Assembly (NCBI RefSeq): GCF_016901775.1
Contig: NZ_JACJKW010000022.1
Location: 1-42,787 of the forward strand
Length of the DNA stretch: 42,787 nucleotides
DNA from: Intestinimonas butyriciproducens
GTDB lineage: Bacteria; Bacillota; Clostridia; Oscillospirales; Butyricicoccaceae
Reading direction: 5' to 3'
Shown here: positions 24,395 to 31,370 of the stretch, one piece after another
Layout of the letters: each line of letters opens with the position of its first letter
Position numbering within the stretch: position 1 is the first letter of the stretch
The notes under the pieces: model-generated
What the model saw: only the letters and a program-made list of their open reading frames with translations
Told to the model about the DNA's origin: nothing
The model's database searches: none
Made by a program: the position numbers and the translations under genes

Positions 24395-24442
24395 GCAAAT
24401 GTCGGAAAGGCTTGGAATGTCAAGCATTTCCGGCATTTTGCG
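24395..24442. repeat. Large imperfect palindrome at the element edge
   Basis: AATGTCGGAAAGGCTTG (24398-24414) pairs with CAAGCATTTCCGGCATT (24421-24437) with one mismatch and one wobble. The stem extends outward through CGCAA/TTGCG with a one-base bulge. It could be a recombinase binding structure or the terminator of the integrase transcript. Confidence 0.6.
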
Positions 24443-24532
24443 TTTCGGAAGATACCCCGCATATCATGGCATTTCGGAGCCTCACTTGGCGTTGAAAAGT
24501 AGTAAAACCGTAGTAGAAACGGCGGTTTACTA

Positions 24533-25726
24533 CTACGCCGCCAGCCTGTCCATCGCCGCCTTCGCAGAGGCGTAATCCGCGTGAGCGTAATAGTTCAGCG
24601 TCATGGTGATATTGGAATGTCCCATGATGTATTGCAGGTCTTTGGGGTTCATCCCAGCGTGGGCGAGGCGGGTGCAGAATGTATGGCGCATGGTATGGGG
24701 CGTGATGTTCGGCAGGGCTTCTTCTGGCTTGTGGTGCTTGTTGTACTTCCTGACAAGCCCCTGGAACATACTCTCGTAACAGGACGCCGTTTTGGGAAGG
24801 CCGCTCTGGTTGAGGAACAGGAAGTTGGTGTAGCCCCCGATATTGACCGGGGCGGCCTTACCTCTGTTCTTCACAGCCCGCTTCAACGCCTGGTAGACCT
24901 TCTCGCTCATGGGGATCTGCCGCGCACCCTTTTTGGTCTTGGGCTCGTCCACATAGTAGCCGAGCTCACTGTCCCGCAGGAGCTGGTGGTCCACATGGAT
25001 GCAGCGGTTTTCAAAATCCAGGTCCGTTGTCAATCCGCATAACTCGGAAACGCGGAGTCCGGTCCCCAGCAGAATGATGATCTCATCACAATACTTCCGG
25101 TAGACCGGATCGCTGCCGGCGAAGGCCAGGAGGCGGTCCTCCTGCTCCTGGGTCAGCGCGGCTTTTTCCTCCGTGTCATCCTCCAGGACATCGGCTATGG
25201 CGAAGTTGAAGGGATTTTTGCGGATGCAGTCATCCTCGATCGCCGTGTAGAAGGCCGCCTTCAAAGACCGTTTCCAGTTGCTGATGGTTTTGTAGGCGTA
25301 GCCCTTTTCGCTCATCCTGATGGCCCATTCCTTGGCGTCCGACAGCTTCACACTGTCAATGCTTCGGGAGCCCAGGGGGTCCTCTTTCAGAACGGACATC
25401 AGGTATTCCCGGCCCTTCTCGGTGCTCCGCTTGATATTCTTCCGATGGCTGTTCTGCCGGGCGTAAAGCTGGCAGACCGTCATCTTCTTGCCAATGGTGT
25501 CGATCCCATCGTTAATGTCACGCAGGATCTCCTTCACCTTCTCACGGAGTGAAACATCGTCCCGCTTGCCCGTGGGGGTCTTGTCGGTGGGCACCAGTTT
25601 CCAGGCATACACGAATTGAGTTTTACCGCAGGCGTCCGTGTACTTGTAAGCGTATCTTCCGTCTTTTCTCTGGCTCTCTCCAGTCCTTAAAATTCGACCT
25701 TTGCTATCGCGTCTTTTCTCTGACAT
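24533..25726 (-). CDS. int: Site-specific tyrosine recombinase (Tn916/Tn1549-type integrase)
   Basis: 397 residues. The N-terminal arm-binding domain (DSKGRILRTGESQRKDGRYA) is followed by a SAM-like core-binding domain (about 85-170) and the catalytic domain. The active-site set is complete: R225 (GTGLRVSEL), a Lys candidate in the EPKTKKG turn (near 265), H344 and R347 (HTMRHTF), H370 (MGHSN) and the Tyr nucleophile at 379 or 380 (TLNYYAH). It should catalyse integration and, with a directionality factor, excision. The gene lies at the element's edge as is usual. No excisionase gene is found in the 33 bases between it and the next gene. Confidence 0.95.
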   Translation of the reverse strand: MSEKRRDSKGRILRTGESQRKDGRYAYKYTDACGKTQFVYAWKLVPTDKTPTGKRDDVSLREKVKEILRDINDGIDTIGKKMTVCQLYARQNSHRKNIKRSTEKGREYLMSVLKEDPLGSRSIDSVKLSDAKEWAIRMSEKGYAYKTISNWKRSLKAAFYTAIEDDCIRKNPFNFAIADVLEDDTEEKAALTQEQEDRLLAFAGSDPVYRKYCDEIIILLGTGLRVSELCGLTTDLDFENRCIHVDHQLLRDSELGYYVDEPKTKKGARQIPMSEKVYQALKRAVKNRGKAAPVNIGGYTNFLFLNQSGLPKTASCYESMFQGLVRKYNKHHKPEEALPNITPHTMRHTFCTRLAHAGMNPKDLQYIMGHSNITMTLNYYAHADYASAKAAMDRLAA

Positions 25727-25759
25727 GATGGTAAGCTCCCTTCCATCGCTGGAATGAGC

Positions 25760-26011
25760 CTAGTTTAGATCAAAGCCCAGGATGGAGATAATCAGCTTCG
25801 TTTCCAGCCGCCTGCGCATATCTTCATCCACCAAGGAGTGAGGAAAGCCGTTTTTGTCATAGCTTGTCCTCATGGACAGCGCAGCAATATAGCCGGAATA
25901 GTGCTGGATCACCCGGTTCACCGCTTCGGGATTGCCTCCGACAGCGGCGGCGATCACCGGATAAGGGATCAGTGACGCCCGCATATTCGCAGATTTAGTC
26001 ATCCGCTTCAC
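25760..26011 (-). CDS. Helix-turn-helix protein of conjugative elements (Tn916 ORF8-like)
   Basis: 83 residues. IPYPVIAAAVGGNPEAVNRV, then IQHYSGYIAALSMR and DEDMRRRLETKLIISI, match the small helix-turn-helix family that accompanies the sigma-like factor in Tn916 and Tn1549 relatives. Its start overlaps the end of the sigma-like gene by 17 bases, so both are translated together. It is not an excisionase: it lacks the MerR/Xis-type winged helix sequence. The role is thought to be regulatory. Confidence 0.82.
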   Translation of the reverse strand: MKRMTKSANMRASLIPYPVIAAAVGGNPEAVNRVIQHYSGYIAALSMRTSYDKNGFPHSLVDEDMRRRLETKLIISILGFDLN

Positions 26012-26543
26012 CTCCCATCAGCTCCTTCAGCAGCCGATAGGCTTTTTGCCTGCGGGTGTTGACCGTCCGGCGGGCCATGTTCATGTACTCGGCGATCTCG
26101 CGATCTACCATGTTCAGGAACCAGTGCATCATAAAGATGTCCCGGTCCTCCTGGGGCAGCGCCAGAAGCGCCTCGGCCAGCCGGTCATCCTCGATCAGAA
26201 TCACGGCCCCTCCCACAGGGAAGGTCGTGTATTCCCACGAGTAGCGGTCATAAACTGCAAGCTGGGCCAATTCCTCCTCTGACAGTTCGCTGAACAGTGC
26301 CTCACACTTCTGGCGGCGCCTGATCTCACGATAGCCGTTGTACGCCTCGTATTTCAGCACCTTCTTGCAGTAGCTTTCAAAGGCGTGCTGCTTGTGCTCG
26401 TAGTGGCGGTCAGGTTTCAAGTTCTCACCTCCCTTCGTGCCGGGAGGCAGTTCTTTTCTTCCCCTTTCGCTCACTACTCGTTCAGCGGAGGGCCGTTTTG
26501 GCTTCGCTGTGGGGGGATTATATGTAAATTTCTTGCCGCTCAT
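25995..26543 (-). CDS. Sigma-70-like factor of conjugative elements
   Basis: 182 residues from ATG 26543, which follows AGGAG 7 bases upstream; the frame is open further up without a site. The basic N-terminus (about 1-70) is followed by a region 2-like stretch and a clear region 4 (LPQEDRDIFMMHWFLNMVDR, then EIAEYMNMARRTVNTRRQKAYRLLKEL), including a helix-turn-helix. It is similar to the ORF7-type activators of Tn916-like elements that switch on transfer genes. It is probably controlled by the leader attenuator upstream. Confidence 0.85.
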   Translation of the reverse strand: MSGKKFTYNPPTAKPKRPSAERVVSERGRKELPPGTKGGENLKPDRHYEHKQHAFESYCKKVLKYEAYNGYREIRRRQKCEALFSELSEEELAQLAVYDRYSWEYTTFPVGGAVILIEDDRLAEALLALPQEDRDIFMMHWFLNMVDREIAEYMNMARRTVNTRRQKAYRLLKELMGGEADD

Positions 26544-26673
26544 AGATAAGCTCCTTTCGTTTCGTTCAGGCCAGTGGGTCGGAACGAAACGGGGCGGGGA
26601 GCGGCATCCCACACCCAGGCGCCGGCGCTCAAAAGAGCGGGAAACAATATGGGTGAGCCCTGATATATAAAAA

Positions 26674-26708
26674 GCGAGCCATAACTCACTTCCATGAGCA
26701 TGGCTCGC
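26674..26708 (-). terminator. Putative attenuator ahead of the sigma-like gene
   Basis: GCGAGCCAT (26674-26682) pairs with ATGGCTCGC (26700-26708). Read on the minus strand it ends in TTTTTATAT and lies about 130 bases before the sigma-like start. Confidence 0.7.
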
Positions 26709-26831
26709 TGCTGCGTTATTAGAATATTTTTTGTAGTGACATGGGCGTCCGCCGCATAAGCGGTAAATCCCGCCTTATTTTGACCTCCTCTGTGTTGGTG
26801 CTCTCATCCATATCTCCCTTTACTCCAAAAC

Positions 26832-26847
26832 ATGAGTTATAACTCAT
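26832..26847. promoter_or_regulatory. Perfect 16-base palindromic operator candidate
   Basis: ATGAGTTATAACTCAT is its own reverse complement and lies between the divergent sigma/ORF8 operon and the XRE gene. Partial matches (ATAACTCA) recur in the attenuator at 26681-26688. The XRE protein next door is the natural candidate to bind it. Confidence 0.55.
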
Positions 26848-26949
26848 TTAATATGGGTTCTATGGTTATTTATATGAGCGGAAGCACACCCTACAATGAT
26901 GTAGAGATGATGTGTAGTAAACAATCCGCTGGATCTATTTGCATGGAAG

Positions 26950-27246
26950 GTGCGGTCAGAACGGAAGCGGCAGCATCTAACGCAGAAGCAGTTAGCTGAA
27001 CGCCTCGGTATGAACTCCCGCACGATCATAGATTTGGAGACCTGCCAGAGTAATCCGAAATTTGAAACGGTGGTCCTTGTCACCAAAGAATTGAATATCA
27101 GCGTGGACGCCGCCATCTTCCCGGAAATGGTAAATCAGACAGTCTCGAAAACAGTTGTGGACTTCTTTGCCGGGAAAAGCGAAGCAGAGATCGAAAAATT
27201 TATCGCGCTCTGCAAACAGGCGGAAACCTTCCAGAAAGACGAGTAA
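26950..27246 (+). CDS. XRE family transcriptional regulator
   Basis: 98 residues from a GTG at 26950. The helix-turn-helix (RKRQHLTQKQLAERLGMNSR, then TIIDLETCQSNPKFETV) is typical of the regulator of Tn1549-like elements, followed by an element-specific tail (NQTVSKTVVDFFAGKSEAEI). The start is doubtful: the GTG has no properly spaced ribosome binding site, and in-frame codons upstream (NNPLDLFAWK) also look protein-like, but the only earlier codon that could initiate is a CTG. It runs opposite to the sigma and integrase genes and likely represses them. Confidence 0.8.
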   Translation: MRSERKRQHLTQKQLAERLGMNSRTIIDLETCQSNPKFETVVLVTKELNISVDAAIFPEMVNQTVSKTVVDFFAGKSEAEIEKFIALCKQAETFQKDE

Positions 27247-27286
27247 CGCGGTCGGGTTCGATGTGCCCGGCCGCGTTACTGTTTTA
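27244..27286 (+). terminator. Terminator of the XRE gene
   Basis: AACGCGG-T-CGGG pairs with CCCG-G-CCGCGTT (one wobble) around a short loop, followed by ACTGTTTT. Confidence 0.85.
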
Positions 27287-27307
27287 CCCGTCTGCTATGC
27301 GGGCATA

Positions 27308-27679
27308 TCATTCTTTTTTTGTTTTATAGGCATCGCGCAGATGCTCGAAGGATTCCTGGCTGATGACATGCTCCATCCGGCAGGCGTCCCGTTCCGCTGT
27401 TTCCGGGTCTACGCTGACTTCAATCAGCCGGTCAGTAAAGAAGCGGTGCTTTTCGTAGATCCGCTCCGCCACCTCTCGCCCCGCATCGGTCAGGTGCAGA
27501 AAATAGTCGCTGTCCATTGTCAGGAACCCCCCGTCCCGCAGGGTCGCCACCGCATGGCACACGCTGGGCTTTGTGACCTCCAGGTGCCGGGCCACATCTA
27601 CGGAGCGTACCATACCGAGTTTCTTTTGGAGAACAAGGATGGTTTCCAGATAGTCCTCCCCGGACGCATGAAGTTTCAT
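27308..27679 (-). CDS. DtxR-family metal-dependent transcriptional regulator
   Basis: 123 residues: winged helix-turn-helix (about 8-60, VDVARHLEVTKPSVCHAVAT) plus the dimerisation/metal domain; no SH3-like third domain. Metal ligands can be read by comparison: D9 and E12 (MntR-like position), H78, and C100-x-x-E103-H104 (DACRMEH), the last matching the Cys-x-x-Glu-His of DtxR/IdeR rather than the Glu of MntR. Iron is thus a reasonable cofactor guess. It is the last gene of the operon that starts with the ECF transporter, 19 bases after an ABC gene. Such regulators commonly repress metal uptake operons, including their own. Confidence 0.9.
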   Translation of the reverse strand: MKLHASGEDYLETILVLQKKLGMVRSVDVARHLEVTKPSVCHAVATLRDGGFLTMDSDYFLHLTDAGREVAERIYEKHRFFTDRLIEVSVDPETAERDACRMEHVISQESFEHLRDAYKTKKE

Positions 27680-27698
27680 CAGTACCTCCTTTTATGAA

Positions 27699-29447
27699 TT
27701 AAACGCTTAACTTCCAATTTGCAGAAGCTGTCTGCAAATCGACCAGCCTACGATAGAGGCCATTTTCTTTCATAAGTTCTTCGTGAGTTCCGTTTTCGGC
27801 TACAATACCATCTGACAATACAACGATACTATCGGCAGCCTCCACCGTCCTCATTCTATGAGCGATAATAAGAACCGTCTTGCCTTTTACCAGCCTGGAT
27901 ATTGCATTTTGAATTTCTGTTTCGTTGTCTACATCAAGAGAGGCAGTAGCTTCATCCAAAAGAATAACAGGAGCGTCTTTCAAAAGAGCGCGTGCGATAG
28001 AAAGGCGCTGGCACTCACCGCCAGATAGTGTTGAACCGTTTTCTCCGATCACCGTCTGATAGCCGTCCGGCAATTTTGAAATAAATTCATCACACTGCGC
28101 TGCTTTAGCTGCGGCAACCACTTCCTCGTCCGTTGCGTCCTTTTTACCGACACGAATATTTTCCATGATGGTGTTATTAAACAGCACAACATCTTGAAAA
28201 ACGATAGAGAAGTTTTTCATCAACATGGTTGAATTTAGCGGAGCAATATCGGTTCCGCCCAACAGTATTCTTCCTCCGTCCAGAGGATAAAATTTGGCTG
28301 CCAGTTTTGCGACTGTACTTTTGCCGCCGCCGGACGGGCCAACCAATGCTGTGACCTGTCCCTGCTTTGCAGTAAACGAAACATCCCTCAGTACCGGTTT
28401 GCCCTTTTCGTAAGAAAACTGGACATGATCGAATGTAATATCGTACCCGTTTGTATGGATATTCTTCTCGCCGGTTTCTTCCGGGTATTCCTCTATTTCT
28501 TTCAAGCGGTTCACCTGAAGCTGTACAGAAAACAGCTCTGCCATATTTGACATCGCCCCGGAAAGCGGATCGTACAGGCGGGAGGCAGCAATCAAAAACA
28601 GAATATAGGTAAACAGAGAGGTATCTCCACTTACCACAAGACTATTACCTACTACAATCACCGTTGCCAAACCGAGCCGCAAAAACATCTGGCCGGTTGT
28701 CAGCAGACTTGCCGTTGTCATTTCGGATGAAATTTGTGCTTTTTCCGCAGCATCCATCTTTGCGTCCAATTTGCGAAGATAATCTTCTTCCTGATTGCAG
28801 GCTTTTATATCCTGTACAGTTTCCAAACATTCCTGAATGCCTTCTGCAAGCTCCAGTCTTGCGTTCATGTGCTTTTTGCTGAGTTTTTCCTGCCATTTCC
28901 GTGACAGAATAACGATTGCAAATGAAATCGGGGCTACCCAGAGAAGAGCCAGGCCCATTTGCCAGTTGAAAATCAGCAAACCGATACAAACAATCCCCGT
29001 AGAGATAACTGCTCCAAAGAATTGTGGAACCGTATGGGAAAATGCGTGCTCAAAGTTTGCACAGTCTCCCATAATAGTGCTTGTCAGGTCAGCAAGATCA
29101 CGCTGGTGGAAGAAGGTCAGTGGAAGGGTGCGCAATTTTTCCGCAAGACCGATACGCCTCCTTGCACTTTCGTCATAGGTTCCGAGATATGTTGCAGTGT
29201 ACTGGCAATAGTGGAATATAAAAACAACAGCTAAAATCACAATTCCAATCACAGTGTAAACGGCGGCACTGATCTCTGGCGCACTCGCTCCCAAAACAGG
29301 CGCAAGAAGCTGATTGAGGACGATAGCCAGAAGAATAACAGGAAACATAAGGCTGATATTGGCCAGCACCGAATAAACGATCCCTTTTATCAGGTCTTTT
29401 GCACCCTGATCGCTTAACGCATACTTCTTTTTTAACGCCTTAATCAT
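27699..29447 (-). CDS. ABC transporter, exporter-fold permease-ATPase (IrtB/YbtQ-like half)
   Basis: 582 residues from ATG 29447 (AGGAGG 9 bases upstream; the upstream open frame belongs to overlap with the previous gene). Six membrane helices (about 20-300) are fused to an ATPase: Walker A GPSGGGKST, Q-loop FQDVVLF, signature LSGGECQRLSIARAL, Walker B VILLDEATASLD, and a switch His in IIAHRM. Its start overlaps the end of the other exporter-fold gene by 8 bases, so both halves are made together and probably form a heterodimer. Context (DtxR, AraC, ECF genes) points to metal-chelate transport as for YbtP/YbtQ and IrtA/IrtB; a peptide or drug exporter is the alternative. Confidence 0.88.
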   Translation of the reverse strand: MIKALKKKYALSDQGAKDLIKGIVYSVLANISLMFPVILLAIVLNQLLAPVLGASAPEISAAVYTVIGIVILAVVFIFHYCQYTATYLGTYDESARRRIGLAEKLRTLPLTFFHQRDLADLTSTIMGDCANFEHAFSHTVPQFFGAVISTGIVCIGLLIFNWQMGLALLWVAPISFAIVILSRKWQEKLSKKHMNARLELAEGIQECLETVQDIKACNQEEDYLRKLDAKMDAAEKAQISSEMTTASLLTTGQMFLRLGLATVIVVGNSLVVSGDTSLFTYILFLIAASRLYDPLSGAMSNMAELFSVQLQVNRLKEIEEYPEETGEKNIHTNGYDITFDHVQFSYEKGKPVLRDVSFTAKQGQVTALVGPSGGGKSTVAKLAAKFYPLDGGRILLGGTDIAPLNSTMLMKNFSIVFQDVVLFNNTIMENIRVGKKDATDEEVVAAAKAAQCDEFISKLPDGYQTVIGENGSTLSGGECQRLSIARALLKDAPVILLDEATASLDVDNETEIQNAISRLVKGKTVLIIAHRMRTVEAADSIVVLSDGIVAENGTHEELMKENGLYRRLVDLQTASANWKLSV

Positions 29448-31248
29448 GCTGCTCATCCTCCTTTCCGACCTTCCAGGCAATCGAGGTCTGGTAATCCTTC
29501 CACATAGAAGAATAAATACCATTTAAGGCTGCCAATTCTTCATGCGTACCTCTTTCTGCAATCTGCCCCTCCTTGAACACCAGGATAAGGTCTGCGTCTT
29601 GTATCGTAGAGAGCCGGTGGGCAATCATCAGAACCGTTTTGTTTTGGGTCAGCCGCTCAAAAGCGAGCTGTATCTGATGTTCATTTTCGGCATCTGCAAA
29701 TGCTGTGGCTTCATCCAGTACAATAATAGGGGCGTCTTTTAAGATTGCCCTTGCAAGAGCAATCCTTTGATTTTCACCTCCTGAGAGATATGTGCCTCCT
29801 GTTCCAACGAGCGTATCAAGCCCATCCGGGAGGCGGTCAATAATATCTTTGCATTGTGCTTCTTCAGCCGCTTTCAGGACTTCTTCCCTGGTAGCGTCCG
29901 GGCGGGCCGCCTTAATATTATTCAGCAAGGTGTCCTTGAACAGACGGGTATTCTGAAACACGAAAGCAACCCTTTCCATCAGTTCCTGCTTCTCAATATT
30001 GCGTACATCCACGCCGCCAATCGTAACGGTACCTGACTGAACATCATAAAATCGGGGAATGAGACTTGCTGCTGTACTTTTACCGCTGCCAGAGGCACCA
30101 ACAAGCGCCACTGTTTTTCCTGCCGGAACCTCAAAGCTGATATGGTCTAAGGCCTTCTCTTTGGCCCCTGGATAGGCGAAGGAAACATCCGAAAACACAA
30201 TCGAAGCATCTGCCGGGATCAGGGGCTGCTCTGGCTCCTTCAAGGGCTGTTCCTGCAAAATTTCATCCACCCGGCTGACTGCGCTTTTAGCCGCCATAAG
30301 CTGCTCGCTGGCAAACATGATACGGTTCATCATAGTTGCACAGACAGGAGTAAACAAACTGTAAAACAGAAAATCCAGCACAACATTTTCATAAGCCGCC
30401 TGGCCGCTGACCCCGGACAAAATAAACATGGCGACTGGAATAAGTAAAACAAATGTGCCGTTCAGTGTTACTGTAAATCCAGTAAGAGGAATACGGCATT
30501 TTAAGGCATACCCGGAAGCAAATTGTTCGTATTCTTCTATTGCAGCGTGAAAATTTTTGAAGGAATAAATAGTCTGCTGAAATACTTTTACAACAGGAAT
30601 ACCGCGAATATACTCCACAGCTTCTTTATTCATTGTTTCCAGTGCAGTCATATACTTGCCCATAAACTGCGCATTATCTCCGCCCATCATCTGTTTGAGA
30701 AAGATGACACTGATTCCCATAGGTATCAGGCAGCAAATTCCCAGCCGCCAGTCAAAAAGGAAAATCAAAATAATGACGGCAACCGGCATAACTGCGGCTC
30801 CGGTCAGATCGGGAAGCTGATGGGCCAGAAACCCTTCTGTAAGTCCTGCATTATCATCAATGATTTTTCTGAGCCGTCCGCTTGCATTTTGGCTGAAATA
30901 CCCCAACGGCAGCGCCACGATATGATGAATTGCAGATTTTCTCATATTGGTGGCTGTACGAAACGCCGCCAGATGAGTACAGTTCAGGGCGATAAAATAA
31001 ATTAAAATGCTTGCCGCTGCAAACACAACCGCCATCCACGCATAATAGGCGCTCCCCGTTGCAAGAGATATATCCCCGGCAGCAAAAGCCTGGATTAAAT
31101 CGCGGATGACGAGCCAAATGCAAACAAAAGGCAGCATAGATAAAATGGTACTGATCCCGGAGAGAACACATCCCAAAACGGTCAAAACATGGAATTTCCC
31201 TGCATATCCGAACATTCTGGACAGTTCTCCATTTTTTTGCTTATCCAT
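29440..31248 (-). CDS. ABC transporter, exporter-fold permease-ATPase (IrtA/YbtP-like half)
   Basis: 602 residues from ATG 31248, with AGGAG 8 bases upstream. Six membrane helices (about 20-310) precede the ATPase: Walker A GASGSGKST, signature LSGGENQRIALARA, Walker B IIVLDEATAFAD, switch IAHRLST. An in-frame ATG at 31374 overlaps the stop of the preceding ECF ATPase gene (ATGA) and would add 42 residues, so a longer coupled product cannot be excluded. A 16-bp hairpin lies between the two starts. It is probably the partner of the next gene. It lacks the substrate-modifying extra domain of mycobacterial IrtA. Confidence 0.88.
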   Translation of the reverse strand: MDKQKNGELSRMFGYAGKFHVLTVLGCVLSGISTILSMLPFVCIWLVIRDLIQAFAAGDISLATGSAYYAWMAVVFAAASILIYFIALNCTHLAAFRTATNMRKSAIHHIVALPLGYFSQNASGRLRKIIDDNAGLTEGFLAHQLPDLTGAAVMPVAVIILIFLFDWRLGICCLIPMGISVIFLKQMMGGDNAQFMGKYMTALETMNKEAVEYIRGIPVVKVFQQTIYSFKNFHAAIEEYEQFASGYALKCRIPLTGFTVTLNGTFVLLIPVAMFILSGVSGQAAYENVVLDFLFYSLFTPVCATMMNRIMFASEQLMAAKSAVSRVDEILQEQPLKEPEQPLIPADASIVFSDVSFAYPGAKEKALDHISFEVPAGKTVALVGASGSGKSTAASLIPRFYDVQSGTVTIGGVDVRNIEKQELMERVAFVFQNTRLFKDTLLNNIKAARPDATREEVLKAAEEAQCKDIIDRLPDGLDTLVGTGGTYLSGGENQRIALARAILKDAPIIVLDEATAFADAENEHQIQLAFERLTQNKTVLMIAHRLSTIQDADLILVFKEGQIAERGTHEELAALNGIYSSMWKDYQTSIAWKVGKEDEQHD

Positions 31249-31267
31249 AAGCAAGGCTCCTTTCGCA

Positions 31268-31305
31268 ATAATAGACGGGTTAGCATCTTCTAACCCGTCT
31301 ATTAT
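31268..31305. promoter_or_regulatory. Perfect 16-bp hairpin containing GGTTAG-N6-CTAACC
   Basis: ATAATAGACGGGTTAG (31268-31283) and CTAACCCGTCTATTAT (31290-31305) are perfect reverse complements with a 6-base loop. The core repeats the GGTTAG-N6-CTAACC pattern found upstream of two operons. It lies 20 bases before the preferred ATG of the ABC gene. No T-tract follows on the minus strand, so simple termination is unlikely. Confidence 0.65.
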
Positions 31306-31370
31306 CATAAAATCATTCGGTTGTTTCTGCCACTCCATACAGAGCGTATCTATCCAATCAGACACATAAT

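Larger units (their letters stand above)
24289..24532. other. Junction region between chromosome and mobile element
   Basis: It contains the fumarate hydratase terminator, a large imperfect palindrome (24395-24442) and an inverted repeat GTAGTAAAACCG (24499-24510)/CGG-TTTACTAC (24523-24533) at the end of the integrase gene. The exact left end of the element cannot be fixed without an empty site; it should lie between about 24,355 and 24,500. Confidence 0.55.
26544..26949. promoter_or_regulatory. Leader and divergent control region of the sigma/ORF8 operon and XRE gene
   Basis: About 400 bases. From right to left on the minus strand: a perfect 16-base palindrome ATGAGTTATAACTCAT (26832-26847), a purine-rich site followed by a 10-codon frame (MRAPTQRRSK), a CCGC/GCGG hairpin near 26751-26762, and a terminator-like hairpin with TTTTTATA before the sigma gene. 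The layout resembles the attenuated leader of Tn916-like elements. Confidence 0.55.

Noticed and set aside
25760-26011. Excisionase
   Set aside because: Its sequence fits the ORF8-like helix-turn-helix family that overlaps the sigma-like gene, and not the Xis winged helix.
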